Origin: Tetradesmus obliquus
Taxonomy: Eukaryota; Chlorophyta; Chlorophyceae; Sphaeropleales; Scenedesmaceae
Direction: 5' to 3'
Assembly (NCBI GenBank): GCA_030272155.1
Contig: CP126194.1
Span: 2,223,501 to 2,287,500 of the forward strand
DNA: 64,000 bases
Within the stretch, counting starts at the first letter, position 1, and every line of letters starts with the position of its first letter. The position numbers and the translations under genes were made by a program. The notes under the pieces are model-generated. The model was not told the origin of the DNA and ran no database searches. It saw only the letters and a list, made by a program, of their open reading frames with translations. Of this stretch, positions 1 to 11,093 are shown piece after piece.

Positions 1-2
1 AG

Positions 3-546
3 CCGGCGCGCAAGCGCACCACCCTGTCTTACTCTGAACGCATTCAATATGAGGTGAGCGTGTGCCCCAAAATGCTCCCCGGCTGTGCCCCGCGGCGTTC
101 ACAACCGCCCTGACCTCTCACCGCGCACAAATGCAGCTCGCGCCAAATGCCAGCGCTGCTTGTGCATGTGCTGCCAATGTGCGCAGTACCTGCATCCTGC
201 GTCCTCCACCGTGCCGTGCACCTTGATGGCTTGTTTCCGGAATGAAGACATATGTGCATGCAACAATCTAGCTACCTCCTGGGTGACAGCTTCGAGCCTT
301 ATACCCAAGACTCTTCTGCCTGCTGACTGCTTGTTTTGTGATCTGCAGAAGCTGTGTGGTGAGCTGGAGCAGCTGAATCAGCAGCGCGCATCACTGGAGG
401 CACAAGTGGCCAAGCTGGCGCAGGGTGGTGCCAGCCAGCTGTCTGCGCTGGAGGCTGCCAGCAGCCAGCTGGCTGCTGTTGCTGGGCGGGCCGAGGAGGC
501 TGAGCTGCAGTGGCTGGAGCTGGCTGAGCTGGCGGGGGACCTGTGA
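3..546 (+). CDS. ABC-F family ATPase, C-terminal end (partial gene)
   Basis: These are the last two exons of a gene that begins left of the window. Exon 3-53 ends at a gtgagc donor, exon 349-546 starts after a ctgcag acceptor, and both join in phase 0. The joined text has the LSYSERIQYE motif followed by a coiled coil (KLCGELEQLNQQRASLEAQ) and ends WLELAELAGDL. This matches the C-terminal extension of Uup/ABC-F proteins, where a (K)LSYKE-type linker leads into an antiparallel coiled coil ending in E-WLELSE-like residues. ABC-F proteins are soluble twin-ATPase proteins, usually acting on ribosomes; the ATPase domains are outside the window, so the subfamily cannot be fixed. Assignment rests on the short C-terminal region only. 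Confidence 0.72.
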
Positions 547-619
547 AGCATGGATTTTGCTGCGGTTATTGATGTTACATGCCCTGGTTTGGAGTGGTAT
601 TTGTTCAGCTTTGAGCTGT

Positions 620-800
620 ACAGTGGCGACTGGAGCTGGCTCAGCTGGCAGGGGACCTGTGAGCATGAGGTTTTTCGGGTTTGAATCACAAAGCTTGCTA
701 TGGTTCGGGATGTTGCAGGTGTATGTGGAGTGCGTGCCTACAGAGTGATGAGTTGTGCTGCAGTGGCTCGATCTGGCTGAGCCGGCAGGGGACCTGTCAA
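620..800 (+). repeat. Two decayed copies of the ABC-F gene's 3' coding end
   Basis: The last ~36 bases of the ABC-F coding region, ending ggggacctgtga at 546, recur at about 624-662 and 760-799. Both copies keep the tggagctggct and aggggacctgt cores. Spacing is 116 and then 137 bases. The copies lie beyond the stop codon, so they are presumably 3' UTR. They look like tandem duplications of the gene's end that then diverged. Confidence 0.75.
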
Positions 801-1618
801 CTATTAATGTTGGTTTGATTCGGTCAGCATGCTGTAGGATGTCAGGGATCACAGAAGCTGCCTGAGCGGATGGTGTCGGGCTGCAGAGGACTGACGCCAG
901 CGGGAGACGTGTTGAGTGTGCAGAAATGGTGAGCAGATAACGGCATACACTGTCATGGCATGGCTGTGTCTTTCATAAACCTCGAGAGCACCATGGTTGC
1001 AGGATGTGTGTTGCGGTGATGTATTGTTACGATGGACGGGCAGTTGTTTATTTTTTTCAGGAACAGCAATGTTTATGGCTGTGGCGACAGCAGAGGGCAT
1101 TCATGCGTTCGGTTACAGGGAGAGAACATCAGCCCCATGCCCTAACCGTGGGTTAGGAGTGCCCCCTGGCAACAGCGCCCAACAATGAACTCCCAAGTAG
1201 TTTGGTGCTGCTGGATGCTGTGCTGCAGCCCCACATATGATAAACCTGACACACCAAGGTTTGAAACCGCCACAATTCGCCAAATCAGCGCTTTGCGAGC
1301 CACGGGTGGCCGCTGCAGCAGTTTCATCAATACAAAACAGTTGGAACGCACCCAAAAAGTGTGTACTGCACACGCATGTGTTGCCTTTGAGGCAGCCACA
1401 TGGACAGTGACGCATCTGCATCATCAAACAACAGTGCTCCTAATCGTTGCTGAACAGATAGGCGTGAAAGCTGCTTTGCACAGCTGCATACGCTGTGAGC
1501 CCTCAGAAGTTCAGCCACACCATGTTTGCTCACAAAAAAAGGTGTTCACGCCAAGGTATGGCATCCAGTAGCCACCACACCCACATGCTGACATGATCAC
1601 CTGCTGCAAAATATCTTC
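801..1618. other. Intergenic region between convergent 3' ends
   Basis: No exon with family resemblance or consistent splice phases is visible. Short open frames on both strands look like chance. It probably holds the 3' UTRs of the ABC-F gene (plus) and the surface-protein gene (minus). Confidence 0.5.
1113..1117 (-). terminator. Possible TGTAA poly(A) signal for the surface-protein gene
   Basis: The minus strand reads TGTAA about 500 bases past the stop codon at 1619. TGTAA is the usual chlorophyte poly(A) signal. The pentamer is short, so a chance match is possible. Confidence 0.25.
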
Positions 1619-4600
1619 CTAGCTCCAGGCTGGAGGGGACCTTGGGGATCCCAGCTGCTGCCGCCGGGCCCCTGTGGGGCTGTTCAAACTCACATTCAAA
1701 CTCACCCTGGACCGCGACGGCAGCAGAAACGTGGAGCCGCCCACCACCTCCCCAGCTTCATCTTCCTGCAAGTCGTAACTGCCATAACCGCCAGGCCCCG
1801 CTGCTGCTGCTGCTCTAGGTGAGCCCCTGCTGCTTGGCTGCAGCCCGCCTGCAACGCCCCAGTCGGCAGCAGCACCAGGATGCCTCCCTGATGGGGCTGC
1901 TGTTGGCAGCAGCCACATTGCCGGTACCGCTGCTGGCTGGACTGTGGCCATAGTAGCGGCCTTGACCGGCTCCTGCCTGCTGCTGCTGCTGCTGCTGACT
2001 TGCTTCGCCAGCTGCGCTGCCTCTGCAGCTGGCATCAGCACAGATGCAGCCCTTGCGCCTGGCAGAGTAGGGCCCCTCTCTCCTGCAGGCACTGCCAGGT
2101 CCAAGCTGCCCCTGTTTCCTCCTCTAGCAGCTGCTGCCTCGAGCCCAGGCACCTTGTATGCTGCGCCAGCTTGCGAGAATCTCAGACGGCTGCCGATTGC
2201 GGCAGCCACAGTGCTTGCCATGCCAGCAACAGAGCCTGCCCATGAGCCCAGCTTGCCCTGCTTGCTGCTGCTGTGTGGCACAGGTGACCCTGGTTCGGGG
2301 ACTGATGCCATGTCAAGGCTGTCACGGCATGGCACATGCCGCAAGCTGTAGCCGCCATCACTGCTGGTAGTTGACCGCTGGAAGTCAGACGGATCTAGAA
2401 ACTCGATGCGTGATGCAGTCACCGCACCTACATGATCATGTGTGTGGTCTCTGTTGCTGTTGCTGTTACCGTTGTAGCGCCCTTGGGGTTCAGACAAGTA
2501 GCCGCCGCTACTGCTGTTTTCAAGGCTTGGAGAGCTTGGTTGTGCTGCGACCGCCTTGCGATGTTTCCTTGACTTGTTCTTCTTGTTGGTGTTTCTGCTG
2601 TTGGAGTGGGGTGGACTGCTGTTTGTAGTTGGAGTTGTCGCCTCATCGCTGCCTGGGGCACCAATATGATCCACAGAAGCTGACATGGACTGGCTGTTGC
2701 TGCTGCTGCTGCTGCTGCCATTCATGTGGCTGCCAGCACCACTTGGTAACCTCCTACGCACTTTGCTGGACAGTTTCTGGTTGCTGTTGCCTTCTGGGCC
2801 GCCGCCACCAGGCTCACGCGCTCCACCAACCTGCTGCTGCTGCTGCTGCCGCTGCTCCTGGTCCTGCCGCTTGCGCCGCTTGTAAATCACCCCAGCAGCA
2901 ATGCACACAGCGCACAGCGCCGCACAGCTTGGTGCGGCAATGGCTGCCAGCACGATCAGCAACTTTGGCCTCACCGCCAAACTGGGCAGGTCAACTGTTG
3001 GAAGGGGTGCTGGGGAGGCCTGTGCACTGCCGTCACTTGGGCCTTGTGGCGGCGGGGTGGGTGTTTGGACTTTGCCTGACCCATCGCCAGTGCTGCTGTT
3101 ACTGTCATTTGGGTTGATCTGGGGTGGTAGCGACGTATTGGGATCAGCAGGGGGGCCGCCAACAACCACAATGTCTCCAGAGTTATCCAGGGCTGTGGTG
3201 TCATTGCTGGTGCTGCTGCTGCTGCTGCCAGCATCAAATGCCGACTCCCTGATGCTCACCCTGCCCTGCACAGGCACCTGGCCAGTACCGCCTGCAGCAC
3301 TTTGCAGCAGCTGCCGGCTGGTTCCTGCCATGCCGTATGGCAGCAATTCGCTGCTGCTGGCTAAGAACCCTTCAAGCAGTGCCCGGCGCAGGCTGCTGCT
3401 GTTGTTGCCGCTGCTGTTAGTGCTGCTGTTGGGCGTCAGCAGTGTTGCTGCGTCTGCCCAAACTGCAAAGGGGTCGGGGTTCAGGTCAAGCCAGCCTCCC
3501 CAGTCGTGTGTGCCAGTAAAGCCAGGGCCAGCAGGCCTGGCACGGCTGTAGATGCTCAACGCTCCTGCAACACTGGAGTCGAGGGTCTGTGTATTAACCT
3601 GCAGAACCATAACACCGCAGCACTCGAAGACAGCAATCTCGGAGACAGCAATCAGAGGATAGTCTAGCTGCACATAACACCACACAGACCATGCTTGCAG
3701 TAACCAACAATGCCACTTGCGCAGCATGCTGCCATGAGTGATGAGAAAAGTAAGCGGACACTGGCATCTCAACTCACCACAAGGCCATTTACCAGCTCGT
3801 CTCTAGTAAGCCGAAAGGCACCCTTCATTGAAACAGCCGTAGTCCAGCAGTCAAACCTTGCGTCATAATGCCACGCCATGGTGCGCTGCAGTGTGAAGTC
3901 ACCGAGCACTTGCAGGCTCAACCCCAGCGTGAAGAATCCTAGGGTTCCATTGAACGCTGCACGCCTGGGCTTGAGAGGCTGCAGCGCACCGTTGCTGCTG
4001 CTGTTACTGCTGCTGTTGCTGCTGTCTGACATGGCGGTGTCATTGGTGACGATATTCACTGACACGCTGCTGGTGCTGCTGTCTGACACAGCCTGGAAGC
4101 CAGAGTTGGCGTCCAGCTGAACTGCTGCGATTGATATGTTGCCGCCCCGGACCACAATGCCTCTGTCTTGCATGTCAGGTGGCAGCGGCGGCAGCACTGG
4201 TGGGCTGTCTACAAAAGGTGGCAGGCCCGGCAGGGATGAGATGTTTGCTGGTGCAGGGGCGGGGCTGGTGGTTGTAGAGTTCAAGGGTGCTGGGGTTGGT
4301 GATGGGCTGGGAACAGCTGGCAACAGTGATGGTGATGGGCTGCCAGATGCAGGTGCCGGTGATGGGCTAGTCGCAGCTGGTGGTGATGGTGCGGGGCTGT
4401 CAAGGGTTGGTGAGGGTGACAACGTTGGCGGTGGTGATGCTGAGGGTGACGGGCTGTCAGGTGCAGGGGTTGGTGATGGGCTTGACTCAACTGAAGGAGC
4501 GGGGCTTGCATCGGGTGATGGTGATGTGGTGGGGAGTCCAGGTGATGGTGATGATGTATTAGATGGGCTGGCTGGTTCTGGTGATGGAAATGGGCTGTCA

Positions 4601-7600
4601 GCCGCGGGTGCAACTGATGGTGATGGTGACGGGCTTGCAGGACCAGGCGATGGGCTTGCAGGATCAGGCGATGGGCTTGCAGGGTCAGGCGATGGGCTTG
4701 CAGGATCAGGCGATGCGCTTGCAGGGTCAGGCGATGGGCTTGCAGGATCAGGCGATGGGCTTGCAGGATCAGGCGATGGGCTTGCAGGGTCAGGCGATGG
4801 GCTTGCAGGATCAGGCGATGGGCTTGCAGGGTCAGGCGATGGGCTTGCAGGATCAGGCGATGGGCTTGCAGGATCAGGCGACGGGCTTGCAGGATCAGGC
4901 GATGGGCTTGCAGGATCAGGCGACGGGCTTGCAGGATCAGGCGATGGGCTTGCAGGATCAGGCGATGCGCTTGCAGGATCAGGCGACGGGCTTGCAGGAT
5001 CAGGCGATGCGCTTGCAGGATCAGGCGACGGGCTTGCAGGATCAGGCGATGGGCTTGCAGGATCAGGCAACGGGCTTGCAGGATCAGGCGATGGGCTTGC
5101 AGGGTCAGGTGATGGGCTTGCAGGATCAGGCGATGTGCTTGCAGGATCTGGGGAGAGGCTTGCAGGGTCAGGTGACGGGCTTGGTGTTGTGGCTGCTGTT
5201 GGGGAGGGTGATGGCAAGGGTGAAGGGGATGGACATGGTCCCACAAAACAGGCTCGGCTGCGAACTGCACCATGAGCAGCTTCGCAAGCTGTGCCGTTTC
5301 CAACAGCTGGCGTTGCGACAGTGTAGGTGGATGTCTGTGTGCCGTTGCCGCAGGCACCGTCGCAGCTTCCCCATGCACTCCAAGCTCCCGTGCAATTCAC
5401 GGGGCAGGGGTGTGTGTTGCATGCTGTATGGTTGACTGTCCCATTGGCAAACGCGCATGCTGCACCACCATTTGCAGCAGGTGTGGTCACAACGAACGTC
5501 TGGGCATTAATGCCTCCGTTGCAGCTTGCGTTGCAGGGGGTGGGGGTGCTCCAGCTCCCCACACAGTTGACCGGGCAGGCCTGCAATTGCAAGCAGAAGT
5601 GCAGCATGGCAAAATGCAGGTTGTCCGCCTGCCAGCTGGCGTCCCTTGTGCTGCTTACAGGTACGGGAAGGCTGGCAGGTTCGCGTCACATTGCCATCCA
5701 CTGCAGCGCACAAATGTCAGCGGCAGCCTGAAGCAAAGTTGTATGTCCACAGGTTGCATTGCCAAATCAAACAGCTGCGCAATGCAGTGCTTGCAAGCCC
5801 CAAAGTACACGCACACCATACCTGTGTGTTACACGTCCGGTTGGCCACTGTGCCATTAGCCACTGCATCGCAGGCCACGCCACTGCCACTCCCTTGCGTT
5901 GTTACGATGTACGTAGACAGCTGCAGCCCGCCCCCACAGGGTACTGAGCAGTTGCTCCAAGGTATCCAAGAAGCCACGCAGTCAACAGCAAATGTCACTG
6001 AGCCTGCTCGTATCCACACCACTGAGTCAAATTTTGCGTCAAAACCATCGCCTGCAGCACAACCAGCGCACGCACATCAGTGTCAGCACCAACAAGACCA
6101 GTCTTGCTGTTAATCACTGCATTGCAAAGCAGCCGGAGTGTTTCCGCAACACAGTGCACTGCTGGGTGTTCAAGTTGCATGTTTGGAAGCAACAGAAAAC
6201 TTGCTGTCCAGCATGCATAGATCGCTTGCAAGCAGCTGTGCCACACCCGTCAATGGGATGGCAACACATGTGTTCGGCTGCATTGTGCCACTGCTTCACA
6301 AGGCCACTCACTGATAGCAAGCTTCAGGCGATAGGTTGTCCCTGCTACAACATCATATGCCTCTGTTGTCAGCAGCTTGGTCAATCCATCAAGCTCTGTG
6401 GCATGGGCAGACTGACTCGGCCTCCGGATGTTTGAAATGTAGTAAGTGTTTTGTGCTTGATTCACTGTATTGATGCCAACTGGGCTTGTGCTGCTGGGTA
6501 GCTTGGCAACATTGACAGACGTGCTGCTGCCTGCCGGCGTGATGAAGAACCCAAACAAATCGTTGTATGTGCTGGTGGAAGTAACTGCAAGGTCACAACA
6601 GCACACAATGAGCAGCACACGGGCATAGCATGTTCGACCACCCCCTGTTGCGCAAGCCACACCGCACGGTTGGCTCTCAAGGGGCGGCACTGGCACTTTC
6701 CACATAATGAGCTCAATCACATGGCAGCAAAGCAAACAGCTGTGTTGCAGCTTCAAGTAGCTGGTGCTGCTGCTGCTTGCTTGCTTCTCTGGGAAGCAAC
6801 CTTGTGCAGCATGCTCCGCACCAACAAGTAGTTTGTGCTGTGTCGGGTGCACTTACTGGTTTTGGGGGAGTATTCCTCATACTCTTCGCTGCCAAATACA
6901 TAGGAGAATGTAATCTTGCCAGACACTGCCGGGCGGATGTCGAATGACAGGATGTTGACGTCATACAGCTTCTGGTTGTAGCCCATGTCAGTGGACAGCT
7001 TGGTAAGATCAGAATCAGTGCTAAATGTTGCACTGTTTTGCTGGTTAGAGGTGTTGTTTTGGTTGTTTGTGTGGTTGGCCGCAGCCCTGGCATCACCATT
7101 GCTCAGCACAACCGCCCCTGCAGGACAAGCAGCATGCGCGCGCGGTGTTGACACTCTGCAGCAGCCACGCTGCTGCAGCGCTAGCCTGTGATGCCAAAGG
7201 GCCGCTAGCTTGCAAGAAAACCATATGCATAGTATGCAAGATGTCCTCGCTGTGCACAGCAATCTTGGTAAATGTGAACACTGCAGGCGCTGCTGCGCTT
7301 CCCTCATCAGCATGAATCATGATGGGAGTGTGCTGCCAACATCTTATGCACCACACTGCTGCGCTGTTTATCACCCGCACCTGTTGACATGTTCTGCCCC
7401 AAGTAATGGCAAGGGTTGCTGCCAAAGGAGGTGATAATCAGCAGCCCAACTTTGCTGTTTGTGGTGTTGCAGCCTGATGGTGTGGTGAAAACTGCGTTGC
7501 TGATTGGCAGCAATGAGCTGTTGCCAGTGAGCACTTGTGCTGCTGCCAGCGCAGAAGGGCAGGCTGTGAAGACTGCTGAGTCACATGCCTGGGCTGCTGC

Positions 7601-7636
7601 AGGCTGCTGCACGGTTGCGACCAGTAGCAGCAGCAT
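1619..7636 (-). CDS. Type I membrane surface protein with choice-of-anchor L and TSP1-like domains
   Basis: Six exons (plus coordinates): 7636-7381, 7117-6857, 6584-6312, 6051-5822, 5580-3778, 3598-1619; all phases join, giving about 1600 residues. Start at ATG 7636 gives a hydrophobic signal peptide ending AAAQA. An upstream exon could add an n-region, as a tag acceptor lies at 7661-7660. Residues from about 25 to 280 match a choice-of-anchor L domain: VVLSNGDA, FSYVFGSEEYEEYSP, NDLFGFFITP, YRLKLAIS-DG and FDSVVWIRAGS, spread over four exons. Three TSP1-like units follow (W-x-x-W, CNxSCNGG, CNTHPC), then a long PSPDPAS stalk, an N-glycosylation-rich region, a single transmembrane helix (LLIVLAAIAAPSCAALC, codons near 2920-2990) followed by KRRKRQ, and a Ser/Gln-rich cytosolic tail. 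It is likely a cell-surface or wall adhesion or sensor protein; ligand unknown. The domain calls are firm, the function is inferred. Confidence 0.8.
4636..5190 (-). repeat. 21-bp tandem array coding for the PSPDPAS stalk
   Basis: About 26 near-identical 21-base units lie inside exon 5 of the surface-protein gene. Each codes PSPDPAS on the minus strand, with variants ASPDPAS and LPDPAS. Because 21 is a multiple of three and the unit has no stop in several frames, long spurious frames also run along both strands here. Pro/Ser stalks of this kind are typical of hydroxyproline-rich algal wall proteins. Confidence 0.9.
5662..5712 (-). other. Relic or cassette of a TSP1-like exon inside intron 5
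   Basis: Within the 241-base intron between exons 6051-5822 and 5580-3778, the minus strand codes CAAVDGNVTRTCQPSRTC. This resembles the end of the flanking TSP1-like units (CDAVANGTVANRTCNTQ and CAFANGTVNHTACNTHPC). A gtaagc follows it and ctgcag sits inside it. The phase does not fit the neighbouring exons, so it is more likely a decaying exon than a used one. Confidence 0.4.
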
Positions 7637-7801
7637 CAAGGCCAGCAGGGCTGTCTTAGCTACAACGGCATAAAAGGTGCGGGAAACAAGCAGGCAGTTG
7701 TGGGTAAAAGTAGTGGTTTGATGTACCTCTTCAGCGGATCTATACGTTGCTATAATCTGCAAAACATATGTCAGGCAGCAGGCTGCAAAGTTGTAGTGCA
7801 C

Positions 7802-8499
7802 CCGGCTGCATTTGATGGCATGTAATGCAGAACAGCAAGCCAGGCTGCCTGGCAGTGCCAGGTCAACACGCTGACAACCTCTGCTGATTACTGCTGCGAT
7901 GCTTCCAGCAGCATATTATTTTATCGTTGCTGTCATATGAACCTTCATTATTCATTCATCAGCACTCTTCAAGGTGTTCCCACCTTCATCTCGCCAAGGA
8001 CTTGCTCGTATCCTTCTTCGACCAAGCCCACCACCATGTACGCGTCGCGTCATACGCGCGCAGCTGCCGGGGTTATTGTTTCAACAGAAAAACATAACCG
8101 AAGTCGTGCAAGCAGCAACTCAGTCGAGCGTCTGCTGCACGTGCAGTAGTAGTCAGGCCAGTTGGCTGTCCATCGTCTGTGGTGCCAAGAACACTGGATA
8201 ACAGCACCAAATCAATCAAGAAAGGCTACGAAGTCAAGTGCCTGGATGCACTCAACCACAAATGTATATACCGCATCATATGCATGACACAATGTCGTGG
8301 CATTAGCTCCACGTTGGACAAGCCATTTACGACAAGACCCCAGGCTACACCGCTGCGCTAGGCACTATCCAGCACATCCAGCATGTAATCAAACAAGAAG
8401 TGCAGCATGAAGCTTGAAACTTGACTGAGCACTGTGTCTGGGGGGGGGGCGTCCACCTGACATCCCACCCAATATTTAACTGCTGCTATGAGGGGCCAG
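7802..8499. other. No gene recognised
   Basis: This is upstream of the surface-protein gene and contains its promoter and possibly a 5' exon. A run of nine G residues lies near 8440. No exon passes both splice and family checks. Confidence 0.4.
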
Positions 8500-9060
8500 C
8501 ACCTGGGAGGCTGGGCTACTGTTCAAAGCAAACATCAGCGCCAGATGGAACTTATGCCTGGCAAAGCAGGCTGCAGTTGACAGCATGTTGGCAAGCGATG
8601 GCTTCATCAGCACGACATCATCTTGATACGCTCACCTGCTGACTCTCGCTAGCGTAGGGCAGCAGTGCAACGTACATGTGCTTCGCCCGATCTGTGCTTT
8701 CTGATGTAGTGTTCGCATCAAGTGGTGTGTTCCTTGCCTTCAGAAACATCAAGGGCACGTGAGTTGCAGCTGCAGGTTGCTGCCATGGATGGCCCAGCCA
8801 GCTGGCTGCCTGCAGTGGTGCACACCAGCAGCTTGCTGATCCTTGCAGCGCCTGCATTGGGCACTCCTTTCAACCCTCTGGGGTATCAAGCAGAGTTAGT
8901 AAGCGGCTGGTGCACAACACGTGAATCACATCAAGGTTCAGTTGCACATCCATCAAGCGCCTTGTGCATGTTCACTGTACTACTGGACAAGGTGGGCAGG
9001 GCTAGCAGCACCTTGCTGCCATCGTCTCCAGAAACAGGCAGGTTTACAGTCGGTGTCTGT
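8500..9060 (-). CDS. Exon-like segments of an unidentified gene
   Basis: Three minus-strand stretches look coding and sit beside good splice sites, but I cannot join their phases. One at about 9050-8960 follows a ttttcacag acceptor and reads TPTVNLPVSGDDGSKVLLAL and on. A second, about 8760-8638, reads VPLMFLKARNTPLDA, then AKHMYVALLPYASESQQ, and ends at a gtgagc donor. A third, after a ctgcag near 8573, reads either PALPGISSIWR-stop or FARHKFHLALMFALN. I recognise no family. The block would be divergent from the TMEM50-like gene, whose ATG is at 9339. Low confidence. Confidence 0.3.
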
Positions 9061-9338
9061 GAAAATCTTGCCACGTACGCAAACGCACCGTGCAGCTCCT
9101 GCTATTTGAATTCAGACGTGGACCCTCGAGCTTTTGGCCGAGGGACAAGCCAAGGGAAGCGATCACCAAGCATTGTCAATTGGCGAGAGGCAAGTTATTA
9201 CGTAAAATCACAGCTTCGTTCTGTTTGAGGCGGCTCAAAAACCCCGCAACTGCCTGCGAGTCAGGCGACACCACCCTGCTGCTGCTGTTGCTTGTGCCTT
9301 GTGCTGTGCTGGCCTTGTACACACACCCACACAGCAGC

Positions 9339-10460
9339 ATGGAGCACCTGATTGAGCCTATTCGCCCGTATGGCATGCTGTTAGCTGGTGGCCTGTTTGG
9401 AGCAGGCTGGTGGGCGTGGTGTGATGTGCTGCTGCGCAGCTCCTTGGTGCTGCACAGCAAAGTGTCGCCACTGTATTGCATACCTGGCATTGTTGCTACC
9501 ATAGCAGTCATTCTTATGGCAGTCATCAGCAGAGAAGATACAGACAGCTACATAGGCTATGGAGATGATGGGGAAGAGGTGAGGGAAGCAGCAGGCTGCC
9601 AACCATGCTGCTTCAGCAGCTGCGTGTGGGTGAACTGCCATGCAAGCGGCATTACTAGCGCTATGCTGGTCAGCTGAGTAGCGGAGTTATAGAGCAATGC
9701 TGCTGGCAGTTTGAGCTAGCAGCAGCACCGCCATCAACAGCAGCAGCACCACTGGGCAGCATGTAATAACACCGCGGCGCTCGTCATGCAAACCGCGCAT
9801 TGCTGCTGCCCCTTTGTGCTTGCTTGCCTCCTGCAGTGCCGCACAAAGTGTGGGCTGTTCATAGCATACGTGGCTGCATTTGGCAGTATAGCAGGCGCGG
9901 TGGTTATCTTGCTGCTGCTGAAGCAGCAAGGAGGGGATCTCATGATAGGAGTGGTGAGCGTGCAGGCCGACCTGAAGCAGCAGAGTTACAGTACCAGCTG
10001 CCTTTACACAACACAACAACAGCAGCAGCACCTGCCGTGGTTGGTTCACCCTTAAGCAGTGAGAGTCATGCTGATTAGTAAGCTCTACCTTCTGTGCCCA
10101 GCAGCCGCAAGCTCCGTCAGAGAGGTGCAGTGCATCCCGGCTGCACGTGTGCTGCAAGTCAGCAGCAGTGGCTTGTAGTTTAGTACTGCAAGTAGTGCAA
10201 GGCATTGCCACAGTTTATGCACCAGCGGCGTGTTTGATCTACTGTGCAATCCTGCGCGGGCCCAGCATCAAAACCCAAAGCAACAGAGTGCTTCTCACCG
10301 CTACGAGCAAGGTTTCATGTGCTGTGCTGCCTGTGTCCTGCAAACCTTCACTTGCCTGCAGGGTGCTGTGTGCCAGACCGCCATCATCTGCCTGTCTGGG
10401 CTGCTGACGTGGCTGTGCAAGTCCAGCGAAGGCTCAGTCTACTCTCTGCTGGGGTGGTGA
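9339..10460 (+). CDS. TMEM50 (UPF0220)-family membrane protein
   Basis: Three exons, 9339-9578, 9837-9953 and 10362-10460, all in phase 0, encode 151 residues, close to the ~158 of animal TMEM50A. Four hydrophobic segments are seen: GMLLAGGLFGAGWWAWCDVL in exon 1 (residues ~13-33), YCIPGIVATIAVILMAVIS (~45-65), GLFIAYVAAFGSIAGAVVILL in exon 2 and VCQTAIICLSGLLTWL in exon 3. The GWW motif in helix 1 and the order of helices fit the TMEM50/UPF0220 family, four-helix proteins of the endoplasmic reticulum with poorly known function. ATG 9339 is chosen because it starts just before the family's conserved N-terminus; the frame is open further upstream. Confidence 0.75.
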
Positions 10461-10976
10461 CGTGGCAGCAGCACCTGCTGCTGCTGCTGCTGCCACTCTA
10501 GGGCTTCGATGATCAGTCGCAGCTGCAGGGGCAGCGCTGTCGTATATCCATGTTGCAGCATTGCACCCCCGTCAGACAGCTCCAGACGTTACGCTGAGCT
10601 CACTTCACATGTGGCTGTGCCTCACGCATAGTTTGGCATTTGGAAGAGCCAGCCTGCTGTTGGAACAGGTTGTTGCAGCTGCACTGTTGGCTGCCTGCTG
10701 TGGCGCTTGCAGCTTTGGCAACATGACATGAGAGTTGTACATCTTTGACACCGTATTGTACAGTAGAACTGGTAACATGGCGTTTTCCTTCTCTTGCGAG
10801 AGCTCCTTGCACCTTCAATCTCGTTGAGCAATGAGGCTGAGTGCTGCTGGCTCATGCCAGCTGGTTGTGCGCTGCGCAGGTCGTGTCAGGGTACAAAATC
10901 AACTCACCAGCTGTGGCATACCAGGAGTTGAGTAACTTTTCCAGGTCAGGAACACTTGTTTGTTTGACCAATCAAT

Positions 10977-10981
10977 TGTAA
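10977..10981 (+). terminator. Possible TGTAA poly(A) signal for the TMEM50-like gene
   Basis: TGTAA lies 517 bases after the stop codon, a usual distance for long algal 3' UTRs. Chance occurrence cannot be excluded. Confidence 0.3.
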
Positions 10982-11042
10982 TATTGCAGCATGCTCCTCA
11001 CAAGGAGTCACTCTGGACAGCTCATAACTTAACTGAGGATAG

Positions 11043-11047
11043 TTACA
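11043..11047 (-). terminator. Possible TGTAA poly(A) signal for the HemW-like gene
   Basis: The minus strand reads TGTAA about 50 bases past the stop codon at 11094. This would give a short 3' UTR. Confidence 0.25.
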
Positions 11048-11093
11048 AGCGGGTCCTGGCACCATCTTTGATGATTAAGCTGAAATGGACAGC

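Larger units (their letters stand above)
10461..11093. other. Intergenic region between convergent 3' ends
   Basis: This separates the TMEM50-like gene (plus) from the HemW-like gene (minus). No coding signal seen; it should hold both 3' UTRs. Confidence 0.5.

Noticed and set aside
4136-5435. Long plus-strand frames rich in DGLAGSG or MGLQDQA
   Set aside because: They are antisense or shifted readings of the 21-bp PSPDPAS array; the minus-strand frame has signal peptide, domains and splice sites to support it.
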